A DNA stretch of 64,000 nucleotides from positions 248,001 to 312,000 of the forward strand of contig NZ_AFBG01000018.1 of the NCBI RefSeq assembly GCF_000204195.1, given 5' to 3'. The notes below the pieces were generated by a model. It was not told the DNA's origin, searched no databases, and worked only from the letters and a program-made list of their open reading frames with translations. The position numbers and the translations under genes were made by a program. Below are positions 26,897 to 35,489 of the stretch, piece by piece. Origin of the DNA: Acidovorax radicis N35 (GTDB lineage: Bacteria; Pseudomonadota; Gammaproteobacteria; Burkholderiales; Burkholderiaceae_C). Position 1 is the first letter of the stretch. Every line of letters starts with the position of its first letter.

Positions 26897-28066
26897 ATGA
26901 ATGCTGTGATGAAGACCTGGGCTCGCCGTATGGCGGCGGCGCTGGCAGTGCCCGTTGGGCTGTTGCTGGTGCTCGGAGCCAGTGGCGGTGCGCCGGCACG
27001 CGCGGCAGAGATTGTGGTGGGGCAAGTGGCCCCGCTATCGGGTGTGCTGGCCAGCACCGGCGCGCAGATGGTGCTGGGCGGCAAGATCTACTTCGACTGG
27101 GTCAACGCCCAGGGCGGCGTGCACGGCGCCTCCATCCGCCAGGCGGTGGTGGACGACGCCTACAAGGTGGCCGACACCGTGAAGCTGACCCGTGAAATGC
27201 TGGCCAAACCCGAGGTGGTGGCGCTGTATGGCTTTGCGGGCACGGCCAACATCACCCAGCTGCTGGCCGATGGCGTGCTGGAGCAGGGCGGCGCCGCGCT
27301 GGTGGCGCCCTACACCGGGGGTGAGTCGCTGCGCAACCCGTTCAACCCCTGGATCTTTCATGTGCGCGCAGGTTATGTGGACGAAACCGAGCACATGGTG
27401 CAGCAGCTCACCACCCTGGGCATGAACCGCGTGGCCGTGATGTACCAGGATGACGGATTCGGAAAGGCGGGCCTGGCGGGCGTGGAGGCAGCGCTGGCCA
27501 AGCGCAATCTCAAACTGGTGGTGGCTGCGGGGTACGAGCGCAACACCGACAAGGTGGATGATGCCGTCAAGGCCATCAAGGCGGCCGATGTGCACGCCGT
27601 CATCATGATCGCCGTGAACAAGCCCGCCGCCGCATTCATCCAGCGCTACCGCGAGCAGGGTGGGGGCGCGCAGCTCTACAACATCTCGGTGGTGGACCCG
27701 ACCGAGTTGGTCAAGCTCGCGGGCCTCAAGAATGCACACGGCCTCGGTATCAGCCAGGTGGTGCCTTACCCCTACCGGCCGCAGCTGCCCGTGGTGCGTG
27801 AATACCAGTCGCTGCTCAAGAAATACGCGCCCGAGGCAGAGGTCAATTACACCAGCTTCGAGCAGTTCTTGGGCGCCAAGGTGCTGGTCGAGGCCCTGCG
27901 CCGTGCCGGGCCCTTGCCCACGCGCACCAAGATCGTCAAGGCGCTGGAGTCAATGCAAAGCTATGACCTGGGTGGCATCACGCTCGGCTATTCGCCCACC
28001 AATCGCATCGGCTCACGCTACGTTGAAGTGACGGTCATCGGCAGCAACGGCCGCCTCATGAAATGA
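26897..28066 (+). CDS. second Liv-type ABC transporter substrate-binding protein of the PHB locus
   Basis: This periplasmic binding protein has 389 residues from ATG 26897 (AAGGAT upstream; ATG 26909 is possible). A signal peptide precedes ARAAEIVVGQVAPLSG, the start of the type I binding fold. It is only distantly similar to the binding protein at 17950: different loops, and no shared stretch longer than a few residues by eye. The locus therefore carries two receptors for one importer, which could widen the ligand range, for instance monomer and oligomer. That split is inference. Confidence 0.87.
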   Translation: MNAVMKTWARRMAAALAVPVGLLLVLGASGGAPARAAEIVVGQVAPLSGVLASTGAQMVLGGKIYFDWVNAQGGVHGASIRQAVVDDAYKVADTVKLTREMLAKPEVVALYGFAGTANITQLLADGVLEQGGAALVAPYTGGESLRNPFNPWIFHVRAGYVDETEHMVQQLTTLGMNRVAVMYQDDGFGKAGLAGVEAALAKRNLKLVVAAGYERNTDKVDDAVKAIKAADVHAVIMIAVNKPAAAFIQRYREQGGGAQLYNISVVDPTELVKLAGLKNAHGLGISQVVPYPYRPQLPVVREYQSLLKKYAPEAEVNYTSFEQFLGAKVLVEALRRAGPLPTRTKIVKALESMQSYDLGGITLGYSPTNRIGSRYVEVTVIGSNGRLMK

Positions 28067-28140
28067 ATGCTTCGCTCCCAGTCCGCAGGTTGTTTGATCA
28101 GCAACTGGCATCCCTCTACTGACTCACAAGGTTGTCCACC

Positions 28141-29007
28141 ATGACTCCGTTATCGCGCTATACCACTTGCGCCGGCTATGAAATCCACTACATGGAGTGG
28201 GGGGCGCGCGATGCCCCCGTGGTGGTGGCTTGGCACGGCCTGGCGCGCACCGGGCGCGACATGGATGAGCTGGCAGCCCACCTGGCGCCTCGTTACCGCG
28301 TGATCTGCCCCGACACCATCGGCCGGGGCCTGAGCCAGTGGGCGCGTGCGCCGCAGGACGAATACCAGCTGTCGTTCTACGCGCGCATTGCGGCCGGCCT
28401 GTTTGACCAGCTGGGTATCGAGCAGGCGCACTGGGTGGGCACATCCATGGGCGGCGCCATCGGCACCGTGTGCGCCTCGGGCCTGTTCGAGCCACAGCTC
28501 AAGGGTCGCATCACCAGCCTGCTGCTCAACGACAACGCGCCCCGCCTGGCGGATGCCGCGCTCGAACGCATCAAGGCCTATGCGGGCCACCCGCCATCGT
28601 TTGACACGGTGCAAGAGCTGGAGGCGTTCTTCCGGCAGGTGTACCAGCCCTACGGCTGGCTCAGCGATGCGCAGTGGCGCCGCCTGACCGAGACCTCGAC
28701 CCGCCGCCTGCCCGATGGCCGGGTGACGCCGCACTACGACCCGGCCATGGTGCAGCAGTTCACGCACCACGCCAACGACTACCTGATCTGGGACCACTAC
28801 GACGCGCTCGACATCCCTGTGCTCTGCCTGCGCGGTGCCGACTCGGACCTGGTGCTGCGCGAAACCACTGCCGAGATGTTGACCCGTGGCCCCGGTGCGC
28901 GGGGCCGGGCGCAGGTGGTGGAGGTGCCCGGCTGCGGCCATGCCCCCGCGCTCAATGTGCCGGAGCACTACGCGCTGGTAGACGGGTTTCTGGCCGACGC
29001 GGGTTGA
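28141..29007 (+). CDS. alpha/beta hydrolase
   Basis: The protein has 288 residues with the alpha/beta-hydrolase fold and no signal peptide, so it should be cytoplasmic. The oxyanion region is WHGLARTG, the nucleophile elbow is GTSMGG (Ser102), the acid lies in LRGADSDLVL and the histidine in CGHAPALN. ATG 28141 follows ACAAGG. It begins 74 bases after the second binding-protein gene in the same direction and may be the last gene of the PHB-use locus, for example hydrolysing imported oligomers or a related ester. Its substrate cannot be told from sequence. Confidence 0.85.
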   Translation: MTPLSRYTTCAGYEIHYMEWGARDAPVVVAWHGLARTGRDMDELAAHLAPRYRVICPDTIGRGLSQWARAPQDEYQLSFYARIAAGLFDQLGIEQAHWVGTSMGGAIGTVCASGLFEPQLKGRITSLLLNDNAPRLADAALERIKAYAGHPPSFDTVQELEAFFRQVYQPYGWLSDAQWRRLTETSTRRLPDGRVTPHYDPAMVQQFTHHANDYLIWDHYDALDIPVLCLRGADSDLVLRETTAEMLTRGPGARGRAQVVEVPGCGHAPALNVPEHYALVDGFLADAG

Positions 29008-29096
29008 CGCGGGGCGGGGCGTTGCGGGGGTATCCCCGGGAGCTAAAGGTAGCCGGGCTGGGGGTACATTGGCGAAACGCCTTTGAGTCCGCTGTC

Positions 29097-29573
29097 ATGA
29101 AACCCCTGAAGCCCCTTCTGCTCACCGCCTCGCACCTGCCCACCTTGGGTCTTGGGTTTGCGCTGGGCGTGTATGCGCTGCCGATCCTGATCGCGCCGGA
29201 TGCTCCCACGCAGCAGGAAATCCAATCCCGCCTGCCCGCCGCCCGATGGACCGCCACCTTCCGCCGTGACCTCAAAGACAGCGATGCCTTGCACTGGGGC
29301 GAGGGCGCTGTGTCTGTCGGCCCGCAAGCCATCAGTCTGCTGGGCAAGCTGGCCCCGGGGCCGGACTACAAGCTCTACCTGTCGCCTGAATTCGTGGAAA
29401 CCGAGGCCGACTTCAAGCGCCTCAAGCCGCAGATGTTGCGCGTGGGGGATGTGAAAACGTTCAACAACTTCATCGTCCCGGTGCCGCAGGGCGTAGACCC
29501 GGCCAGGTTCAACACCGTGATCGTGTGGTGTGAGACTTTCAGCGAGTTCATCACTGCCGCGCAGTACCGGTAG
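29097..29573 (+). CDS. DM13 domain protein, membrane-anchored or exported
   Basis: The protein has 158 residues. Residues about 15-35 are hydrophobic (LGFALGVYALPILIA) and serve as a signal anchor. The rest matches the DM13 domain: YKLYLSPEFVETEADF in the middle and FNTVIVWCETFSEFITAAQY at the end, with the conserved Cys proposed elsewhere to take part in redox or electron transfer. No function is established. The start ATG 29097 is the first that gives the signal anchor; the open frame extends further upstream without support. Confidence 0.8.
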   Translation: MKPLKPLLLTASHLPTLGLGFALGVYALPILIAPDAPTQQEIQSRLPAARWTATFRRDLKDSDALHWGEGAVSVGPQAISLLGKLAPGPDYKLYLSPEFVETEADFKRLKPQMLRVGDVKTFNNFIVPVPQGVDPARFNTVIVWCETFSEFITAAQYR

Positions 29574-29582
29574 TTCTGGCCG

Positions 29583-29837
29583 TTAAGTCGGGGTCTGCGG
29601 AGCGATTTGCGCCAACGCTGCCTGCAACCCGGCCAGGCCCCCTACGCGCTGGTCATTGATAAAGATCTGCGGCATCTGCCGCACTGAGGGCCCGCACTTG
29701 GCATAAAAGGCCAGGCGCTCGGCCTCATCGTCGATCTTGATTTCTTCAAAAGGCAGCGAACGCGACTGCAGCAGCTTTTTGGCCGAATCGCATTGGGGGC
29801 AGGCGGATTTGGAGTAAACGGTGATTTGAAAAGTCAT
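29583..29837 (-). CDS. glutaredoxin family protein
   Basis: This is a small cytoplasmic thiol oxidoreductase of 84 residues. The active site is CPQC at residues 13-16, followed by the cis-Pro segment VRQMPQIFI and the GG motif RVGGLAGLQ. Length and layout are those of single-domain glutaredoxins. It is on the opposite strand to its neighbours and ends 9 bases from the end of the DM13 gene. Confidence 0.92.
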   Translation of the reverse strand: MTFQITVYSKSACPQCDSAKKLLQSRSLPFEEIKIDDEAERLAFYAKCGPSVRQMPQIFINDQRVGGLAGLQAALAQIAPQTPT

Positions 29838-29917
29838 GGGCAGAGTTTACGGGTGGCCCATGGCAGGCGCCCGCGCCGGGCTTTCGACACAACAACGCTC
29901 GTGGTGGCAGAATACCG

Positions 29918-29945
29918 ATTGGTTTGTTTTGTGACCAATTGGTAA
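29918..29945. promoter_or_regulatory. inverted repeat overlapping the blc translation start region
   Basis: ATTGGT (29918-29923) and ACCAAT (29934-29939) are inverted arms ten bases apart, and the right arm is itself part of the palindrome ACCAATTGGT. The element ends a few bases before the blc ATG, where a ribosome site would be expected. It is a candidate operator for the light/stress operon. Confidence 0.4.
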
Positions 29946-29948
29946 TTT

Positions 29949-30515
29949 ATGCCTTTCTTTCTATCCTGCTTCCGCCGCTGCGCCTGGTTGGGGCTGGCCG
30001 TGTTTTTGCTCGCCTTGGGTGGCTGCTCGTCCACCCGCCCGCCCGAGGGCATCACGCCCGTCACCCCGTTTGATGTGGCCCGCTACCAGGGCCGCTGGTA
30101 TGAAGTCGCCCGGCTCGACCATCCGTTTGAACGCGGCATGACGGATGTGAGCGCCACCTACCAGCGCCGGGGGGACGGCAGCGTGCGCGTGCTCAACCGG
30201 GGCTTTGACACCGGCAAGAATGACTGGCGCCAGGCGGAAGGCAAGGCGAAGTTCACGGGCGATGCCAACATCGCCTCGCTCAAGGTGTCGTTCTTTGGCC
30301 CGTTCTACGGCGGCTACCACGTGGCCGCGCTGGATGCGGACTACCAATGGGCGCTGGTGGTGGGGCCCGACCGCAGCTACTGCTGGATCCTGTCGCGCAC
30401 CAAGCAACTGCCCCCTGGCGTACGCGAACAACTCATCGCCCGTGCACAGGCCCTGGGCATCGACACCCAGGCGCTGATCTGGGTGACGCACGAACGCACC
30501 GACCCAAAATCATGA
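29949..30515 (+). CDS. blc: outer-membrane lipoprotein Blc (bacterial lipocalin)
   Basis: This lipocalin has 188 residues and binds lipophilic compounds at the outer membrane, often under stress. The signal peptide ends in lipobox LGGC (Cys26). The first lipocalin motif is YQGRWYEVARLDHPFERG, and the final barrel part is DYQWALVVGPDRSYCWILSR. The gene overlaps the FAD oxidoreductase gene by four bases (ATGA), starting a tightly packed operon that ends with two photolyase-family genes. No good ribosome site precedes the ATG; the inverted repeat lies there instead. Confidence 0.93.
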   Translation: MPFFLSCFRRCAWLGLAVFLLALGGCSSTRPPEGITPVTPFDVARYQGRWYEVARLDHPFERGMTDVSATYQRRGDGSVRVLNRGFDTGKNDWRQAEGKAKFTGDANIASLKVSFFGPFYGGYHVAALDADYQWALVVGPDRSYCWILSRTKQLPPGVREQLIARAQALGIDTQALIWVTHERTDPKS

Positions 30516-31513
30516 ACCTTCCTGCGCCACAAACCATTGCCGTCATTGGCGCAGGCCTGGCAGGTCTGTCGTGTGCGCAGGCGCTGCTGCAGGCAAGCCA
30601 CATCGTGCATGTGTTTGACAAAAGCCGTGGCCCTTCCGGCCGCATGAGCACCCGCCGCGCTGAAGACGAGCACGGTGCCTGGCAGTGCGACCACGGCGCG
30701 CAGTATTTCACCGCCCGCGATCCCGCCTTTCGTGCGGAGGTGGCGCGCTGGCAGCGGGCTGGCGTGGCTGCAGTGTGGAATGCCCGGCTGGCCAGTTTTG
30801 ACGGCAGCATATGGACCACGCCGCACACTCCGCTCAAGCGGTTTGTGGGCACACCGCGCATGACGTCGCCCGCCGCGTGGCTGGTGCAGAGCCTGGGTGA
30901 CCGTGCGCTGGCACGGTGGCAAACCACCGTGCAGGGGCTGGACCGCACCGAGGGCGGCTGGACCATCACCTCCGCAGAGCATGGCCCACTCCACCAGCGT
31001 TACGACGCTGTGATGCTGGCGGTGCCCGCCCCGCAGGCCGTACCGTTGCTCGCCCCCGTAGCGCCCGCTGGCGCTGCCGTGGCCGCCAGCGCGCGCATGC
31101 GTGGCAGCTGGGCCGTGATGCTGCGCTACGCTGCCCCCGTGGCCATGCCGTGGGAGGGCGCCTTCATCAACACTGGCCCGTTGCGCTGGGTGGCGCGCGA
31201 CAGTAGCAAGCCCGGCCGCACCGGCGCAGAAACCTGGCTGCTCCACGCCACCGCCGAATGGAGCGACGCCCATATCGAGGGCAACGCCGAGTCCGTCACC
31301 GCCACCTTGCTCGCCGCCTTTGCCGCCCTGGGTGGCCCCACACCCTTGGCCGTCATCGCCCAACGCTGGCGCTATGCGGACACCGAACCTGCGCTCACGC
31401 TGGGCAGTTGGTGGAACGCATCGCTGCGCCTGGGGATGTGTGGTGATTGGTTGAATGGCGGCAAGGTCGAAGGCGCCTGGCTCAGCGGGCGGGCACTGGC
31501 TGCGCAAATGTAG
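30512..31513 (+). CDS. FAD/NAD(P)-dependent oxidoreductase (amine oxidase/renalase-like)
   Basis: The protein has 333 residues. The N-terminal Rossmann motif is VIGAGLAGLSCAQALL, followed by the acidic end VFDKSRGPSGRMSTRR, as in flavin amine oxidase and renalase-like proteins. The C-terminal FAD contact is GMCGDWLNGGKVEGAWLSG. The substrate is unknown. Its start overlaps blc, and a DUF2256 gene and photolyase genes follow, so it belongs to what looks like a light- or stress-induced set. Confidence 0.88.
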   Translation: MNLPAPQTIAVIGAGLAGLSCAQALLQASHIVHVFDKSRGPSGRMSTRRAEDEHGAWQCDHGAQYFTARDPAFRAEVARWQRAGVAAVWNARLASFDGSIWTTPHTPLKRFVGTPRMTSPAAWLVQSLGDRALARWQTTVQGLDRTEGGWTITSAEHGPLHQRYDAVMLAVPAPQAVPLLAPVAPAGAAVAASARMRGSWAVMLRYAAPVAMPWEGAFINTGPLRWVARDSSKPGRTGAETWLLHATAEWSDAHIEGNAESVTATLLAAFAALGGPTPLAVIAQRWRYADTEPALTLGSWWNASLRLGMCGDWLNGGKVEGAWLSGRALAAQM

Positions 31514-31558
31514 TCCGACTGAAACCGTTTTACCTTTCACTTCACGTTTGCCACTGCC

Positions 31559-31744
31559 ATGCGGATGCGCAAGAAGCACGACCTGCCGCAGAAAATCTGC
31601 CAACACTGCGGCCTGCCCTTCACCTGGCGCAAGAAGTGGGAGAAGGTGTGGGACGAAGTGAAGTTCTGCTCCGAGCGCTGCCGCGGCGAAGGCAGGCGCG
31701 CGGGCCACGCAACCGGCGGCTCGAAAGGAGGGGGGACTGCATGA
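31559..31744 (+). CDS. DUF2256 zinc-ribbon-like small protein
   Basis: The product has 61 residues. The motif CQHCGLPFTWRKKW followed by VKFCSERC gives a four-cysteine putative metal site, diagnostic of DUF2256. Such genes regularly sit directly upstream of cryptochrome/photolyase genes, as here, where the stop overlaps the next start by four bases (ATGA). The function is unknown. ATG 31565 is an alternative start. Confidence 0.88.
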   Translation: MRMRKKHDLPQKICQHCGLPFTWRKKWEKVWDEVKFCSERCRGEGRRAGHATGGSKGGGTA

Positions 31745-33063
31745 GCACCGTCGTTTTCTGGTTCCGCAACGACCTGCGCCTGCACGACCAGCCCGCGTTG
31801 CAAGCCGCGTTGACCGGTGGTGCCACCCACCTGCTGCCCGTGGTGTGCCAGCCCCCGGCGGATGAGGTTACGCCCTGGGGCTTTGCCCGCGTTGGCCCAC
31901 ACCGTCAAGCCTTTGTGGCCGCCGCGCTGCGTGACCTGGGTGCGCGCATGGCCGCGCTGGGCAACCCATTGCAGGTGTGCCACGCAGCGCCCGCCACGGC
32001 ATTGCCTGCGCTGGCGCGTGCCGTGGGCGCCGCCACAGTGGTGTGCGAAGACATTGCCGCCCCCTACGAGCAGGCCGAGGTCGCAGCCCTGCGTGCTGCC
32101 GGGCTGCAGGTGCACACCGTGTGGCACAGCAGCCTGCTGCAGCCTGCCGACATGCCCTGGCCTGTGGCCGAACTGCCTGCCGTGTTCACCCCCTTTCGCC
32201 AGGCTGTGGAGCGTGCCGACATCGCGCCCCCCGCACCGTTGCCACCACCCGTATCCCTGTTGCCGCCCCCGCTGGTGTCATCCGATGTGTGGGAGGCCTT
32301 GGGCGCAATGCCCGCATGGGCAGAGCAGGGTGCCGCCGCAACCGACAACCTCGCAGGGCGCGACCCGCGCTCCTCTTTCCCCTACGGCACGCCCGCGTGT
32401 GATGGCAGCGAAACCCTCGCACTCGCCCACCTGGTGCAGTACCTGGCCCGCAAGTTGGCCCACAGTTACAAGGCCACCCGCAACGGCCTCACGGGGCTGG
32501 ACTACTCCAGCAAGTTCTCACCCTGGCTGGCCACGGGCGCGCTCTCGCCCCGAAAAATTCATGCCGACCTGAAAACCTTTGAACGCGACCACGGTGCCAA
32601 CGACGGCATCTACTGGCTTTGGTTTGAGCTGCTTTGGCGCGATTACTTTCGGTTGCTGCACCTGCAATACGGCATGGCGCTGTACCGCGCGCGGGGCCTC
32701 TCTGCACTGCCGGTGGCCCCTCACAACGTGCAGGGGTTCGAGCGCTGGTGCCAGGGCCGTACGGGCGAGCCGCTGGTGGACGCCGCCATGCGCGAGCTGG
32801 CTTCTACCGGGTATCTGAGCAATCGCCTGCGCCAGGTGGCTGCCAGCTATCTCATCCACGACCTGCACGGCGACTGGCGTGCAGGCGCTGCGTGGTTTGA
32901 ATCACAACTGGTGGACTACGACGTGTACAGCAACCAGGGCAACTGGCTCTACATCGCCGGGCGTGGCACCGACCCGCGCGGAGGCCGCCGCTTCAACCCG
33001 ATCAAGCAGGCGCAAGAGCACGATGCCGACGGCAGCTACCGCCGCATGTGGGGCACGGCATGA
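31741..33063 (+). CDS. cryptochrome/photolyase, DASH type
   Basis: This flavoprotein of 440 residues belongs to the photolyase/cryptochrome family. The N-terminal antenna domain begins VVFWFRNDLRLHDQPAL. The FAD domain has KATRNGLTGLDYSSKFSPW, LLWRDYFRLL, and the family end VYSNQGNWLYIAGRGTDPRGG, all typical of the DASH group. DASH proteins repair pyrimidine dimers in single-stranded DNA and may signal light. AAAGGAGG lies about ten bases before ATG 31741, the strongest ribosome site in this operon. The stop overlaps the next start by four bases. Confidence 0.93.
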   Translation: MSTVVFWFRNDLRLHDQPALQAALTGGATHLLPVVCQPPADEVTPWGFARVGPHRQAFVAAALRDLGARMAALGNPLQVCHAAPATALPALARAVGAATVVCEDIAAPYEQAEVAALRAAGLQVHTVWHSSLLQPADMPWPVAELPAVFTPFRQAVERADIAPPAPLPPPVSLLPPPLVSSDVWEALGAMPAWAEQGAAATDNLAGRDPRSSFPYGTPACDGSETLALAHLVQYLARKLAHSYKATRNGLTGLDYSSKFSPWLATGALSPRKIHADLKTFERDHGANDGIYWLWFELLWRDYFRLLHLQYGMALYRARGLSALPVAPHNVQGFERWCQGRTGEPLVDAAMRELASTGYLSNRLRQVAASYLIHDLHGDWRAGAAWFESQLVDYDVYSNQGNWLYIAGRGTDPRGGRRFNPIKQAQEHDADGSYRRMWGTA

Positions 33064-34610
33064 GCACCCCGCAACCGCGCACCCCCACGTTGCGCTTGCT
33101 GCTGGGTGACCAGCTCAACCCCGGGCATTCATGGTTTGCCACGCTGGACGAAGGCGTGGTCTATGTGTTGATGGAAGTGCGGCAAGAAACCGACTATGTG
33201 CTGCACCACGCGCAAAAGATCCTCGCCATCTTTGCAGCCATGCGCGACCTGGCCCGCCACCTGCGCGAGGCGGGGCACCGCGTGCGCTACGTGGCGATTG
33301 ACGACGCGAGCAACCGCCAGTCGATGCCTGACAACCTGGCCGCCTTGATGGCCCACTACGGCGCGCACACGCTGCAATACCAGCACCCCGACGAATGGCG
33401 GCTGGATGAGCAACTTCGCACCTGGGGTGCAGAGCAAGCCTTTGCCGTGCAGGCTGTCAGCAGCGAGCACTTCTACACCACCCGCACCGAAATGGCCGAG
33501 GTGTTCAAGGGCCGTAAGCAGTGGCTCATGGAGCACTTCTACCGCCGCATGCGCCAGCGCCACAGCGTGCTGCTCGACGAGGCTGGCGAGCCCGAAGGCG
33601 GCCAATGGAACTACGACCACGACAACCGCAAGCCCTGGCCTGGCACACCCGCACTGCCGCCCGACGCCCGCCCCACGCACGACCACAGCGCCCTGTGGGT
33701 CACCATCCAGGCCGCAGGCGTGCAAAGCTTTGGCAACCCGCAGGCCCATGCGCTGCGCTGGCCGCTGAACCGGGCCGAGGCGTTGGCTTGGCTCGACCAC
33801 TTCATCACCACCACGCTGCCGCACTTTGGCGCGTACGAAGACGCCATGAGCACGCAGAGTGCGCGGCTGTTTCACTCCCTGCTGTCCTTCGCGCTCAACA
33901 CCAAAATGCTGCGCCCGCACGAGGTGGTGCAACGCGTCCAAGCCGCCTACCACGCAGGCGCTGCACCCCTGCCTGCGGTGGAGGGCTTCATCCGCCAGAT
34001 CCTCGGCTGGCGAGAATATGTGCGCGGCATCTACTGGGCCCACATGCCCGGCTACGACGAGCGCAACGCCCTGGGCCACAGCACACCACTGCCGGAGTGG
34101 TTCTGGACGGGCGAGACCCGCATGCGCTGCATGCAGCACGCCGTGGGCCAGTCGCTGGAGCATGCGTACGCTCACCACATCCAGCGCCTCATGGTCATCG
34201 GCAACTTTGCGCTGCTGGCGGGGCTCGACCCCGCTGCCGTGCACCGCTGGTATCTGGGCGTGTACATCGACGCCTTTGAATGGGTGGAAGTGCCCAACAC
34301 CGTGGGCATGAGCCAGTTTGCCGACGGCGGCCTGCTGGCCACCAAACCCTACGTGAGCAGCGCCGCCTACATCGACCGCATGAGCGACTACTGCGGTGGC
34401 TGCCACTACGACAAGAAGCTCAAGGTGGGCGAGAGTGCGTGCCCGTACAACGCGCTGTACTGGGACTTTTTTGCGCGCAACGAAGGCACGCTGGGCAGCA
34501 ACTTCCGCCTGGGCATGGTGTACCGCCAGTTGCAAAAGATGCAGGGCCCGCAGCTCGATGCGCTGCGCGAGCATGCGGCCAGCCTGCGCACGCGGCTGGA
34601 CGCGCTGTAG
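33060..34610 (+). CDS. phrB: iron-sulfur bacterial cryptochrome/(6-4) photolyase (FeS-BCP, PhrB type)
   Basis: The protein has 516 residues and belongs to the prokaryotic (6-4) photolyases that carry a 4Fe-4S cluster. The four ligands are visible as Cys357, Cys445, Cys448 and Cys461; the spacings of 88, 3 and 13 are those I recall for Agrobacterium PhrB (350, 438, 441, 454). The family motif YCGGCHYDKK is intact. The N-terminus LRLLLGDQLNPGHSWF is characteristic. It is translationally coupled to the DASH gene upstream (ATGA overlap), so two different photolyase-family proteins are co-produced. Confidence 0.94.
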   Translation: MSTPQPRTPTLRLLLGDQLNPGHSWFATLDEGVVYVLMEVRQETDYVLHHAQKILAIFAAMRDLARHLREAGHRVRYVAIDDASNRQSMPDNLAALMAHYGAHTLQYQHPDEWRLDEQLRTWGAEQAFAVQAVSSEHFYTTRTEMAEVFKGRKQWLMEHFYRRMRQRHSVLLDEAGEPEGGQWNYDHDNRKPWPGTPALPPDARPTHDHSALWVTIQAAGVQSFGNPQAHALRWPLNRAEALAWLDHFITTTLPHFGAYEDAMSTQSARLFHSLLSFALNTKMLRPHEVVQRVQAAYHAGAAPLPAVEGFIRQILGWREYVRGIYWAHMPGYDERNALGHSTPLPEWFWTGETRMRCMQHAVGQSLEHAYAHHIQRLMVIGNFALLAGLDPAAVHRWYLGVYIDAFEWVEVPNTVGMSQFADGGLLATKPYVSSAAYIDRMSDYCGGCHYDKKLKVGESACPYNALYWDFFARNEGTLGSNFRLGMVYRQLQKMQGPQLDALREHAASLRTRLDAL

Positions 34611-34657
34611 CCCTCCCTACCCATCACCCAACGCCACTCCCACTGCAGGACCGCGCC

Positions 34658-35395
34658 ATGTCTCACGCACAGCCATCCGCAATGCCGTTCACCTCCCTGC
34701 AGTCCCTGCCACACGGCTACCGCGCCCTCGTTATTGGCTCCACCGGCGCCATTGGCAGCGCCTTTCTCGCCCACCTGCAGTCAGACCCACGCTGCGCCCT
34801 GGCCGTGGGCCTGGGCCGCCACACCCACCCGGCGGTCGATTTGGACGACGAATCCACCATCGCCGCAGCCGCCCGGCAGCTCAAGGCCCAGGGGCCGTGG
34901 CACTGCATCATCCACGCTGCGGGTGTGCTGCACGGCCCTCACGGCCAGCCTGAAAAGCGCCTCGGCCAAATGAACTACGCGCAGATGGAGGCTACCTTCC
35001 GCACCAACACCTTTGGCCCTGCGCTGGTGCTGGCCCACTTTGCGCCGCTGCTGCCCAAACAAGAGCGCGGCCTGCTCGCCGTGCTCTCCGCCAAGGTCGG
35101 CAGCATTGGCGACAACCGCCTGGGGGGCTGGTACAGCTACCGCGCCTCCAAGGCCGCGCTCAACATGCTGCTCAAAACGGCGTCGATTGAAGTGGCCCGC
35201 ACCCACCCGCTGGCCGTGCTGGCAGCGCTGCACCCCGGTACGGTCAATTCAGCGCTATCGGCGCCGTTCCATGGTGCAGAGATTGGGCGGCCTGCTGAAG
35301 AGGCCGCAGCGGATTTGCTGCGCGTGCTCGATGGCCTCAGCGCCGAGGCCACCGGTGGGTTTTATGCCTACAGCGGCGAGCAACTGCCCTGGTGA
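34658..35395 (+). CDS. short-chain dehydrogenase/reductase (CsgA-like)
   Basis: This SDR has 245 residues. The nucleotide motif is VIGSTGAIGSAF, the segment IIHAAGVL corresponds to NAG, and the catalytic residues are Ser in LSAKVGSIGD and Tyr/Lys in YSYRASKAAL. It resembles C-factor-like SDRs that often follow photolyase genes in proteobacteria. ATG 34658 is used; the open frame extends far upstream inside phrB. It starts 47 bases after phrB. The substrate is unknown. Confidence 0.87.
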   Translation: MSHAQPSAMPFTSLQSLPHGYRALVIGSTGAIGSAFLAHLQSDPRCALAVGLGRHTHPAVDLDDESTIAAAARQLKAQGPWHCIIHAAGVLHGPHGQPEKRLGQMNYAQMEATFRTNTFGPALVLAHFAPLLPKQERGLLAVLSAKVGSIGDNRLGGWYSYRASKAALNMLLKTASIEVARTHPLAVLAALHPGTVNSALSAPFHGAEIGRPAEEAAADLLRVLDGLSAEATGGFYAYSGEQLPW

Positions 35396-35404
35396 TTGCA
35401 GGGC

Positions 35405-35469
35405 TTTTGCTATTGTTTTGATACCGATCATCTTTGAAGGGCAGGCGCTAGCGGCCCATTGGGCATAAA
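35405..35469 (-). repeat. dispersed repeat, copy E (degenerate, reverse orientation)
   Basis: Read on the minus strand, the segment has a GCCGCTAGCGCC core followed by a purine-rich part and ATCAAAACAATAGC, matching the order of elements in copies B and C but with several changes. It fills the convergent gap between the SDR gene and map. Confidence 0.55.
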
Positions 35470-35489
35470 ACGGTGCCATTGGCCGCATC

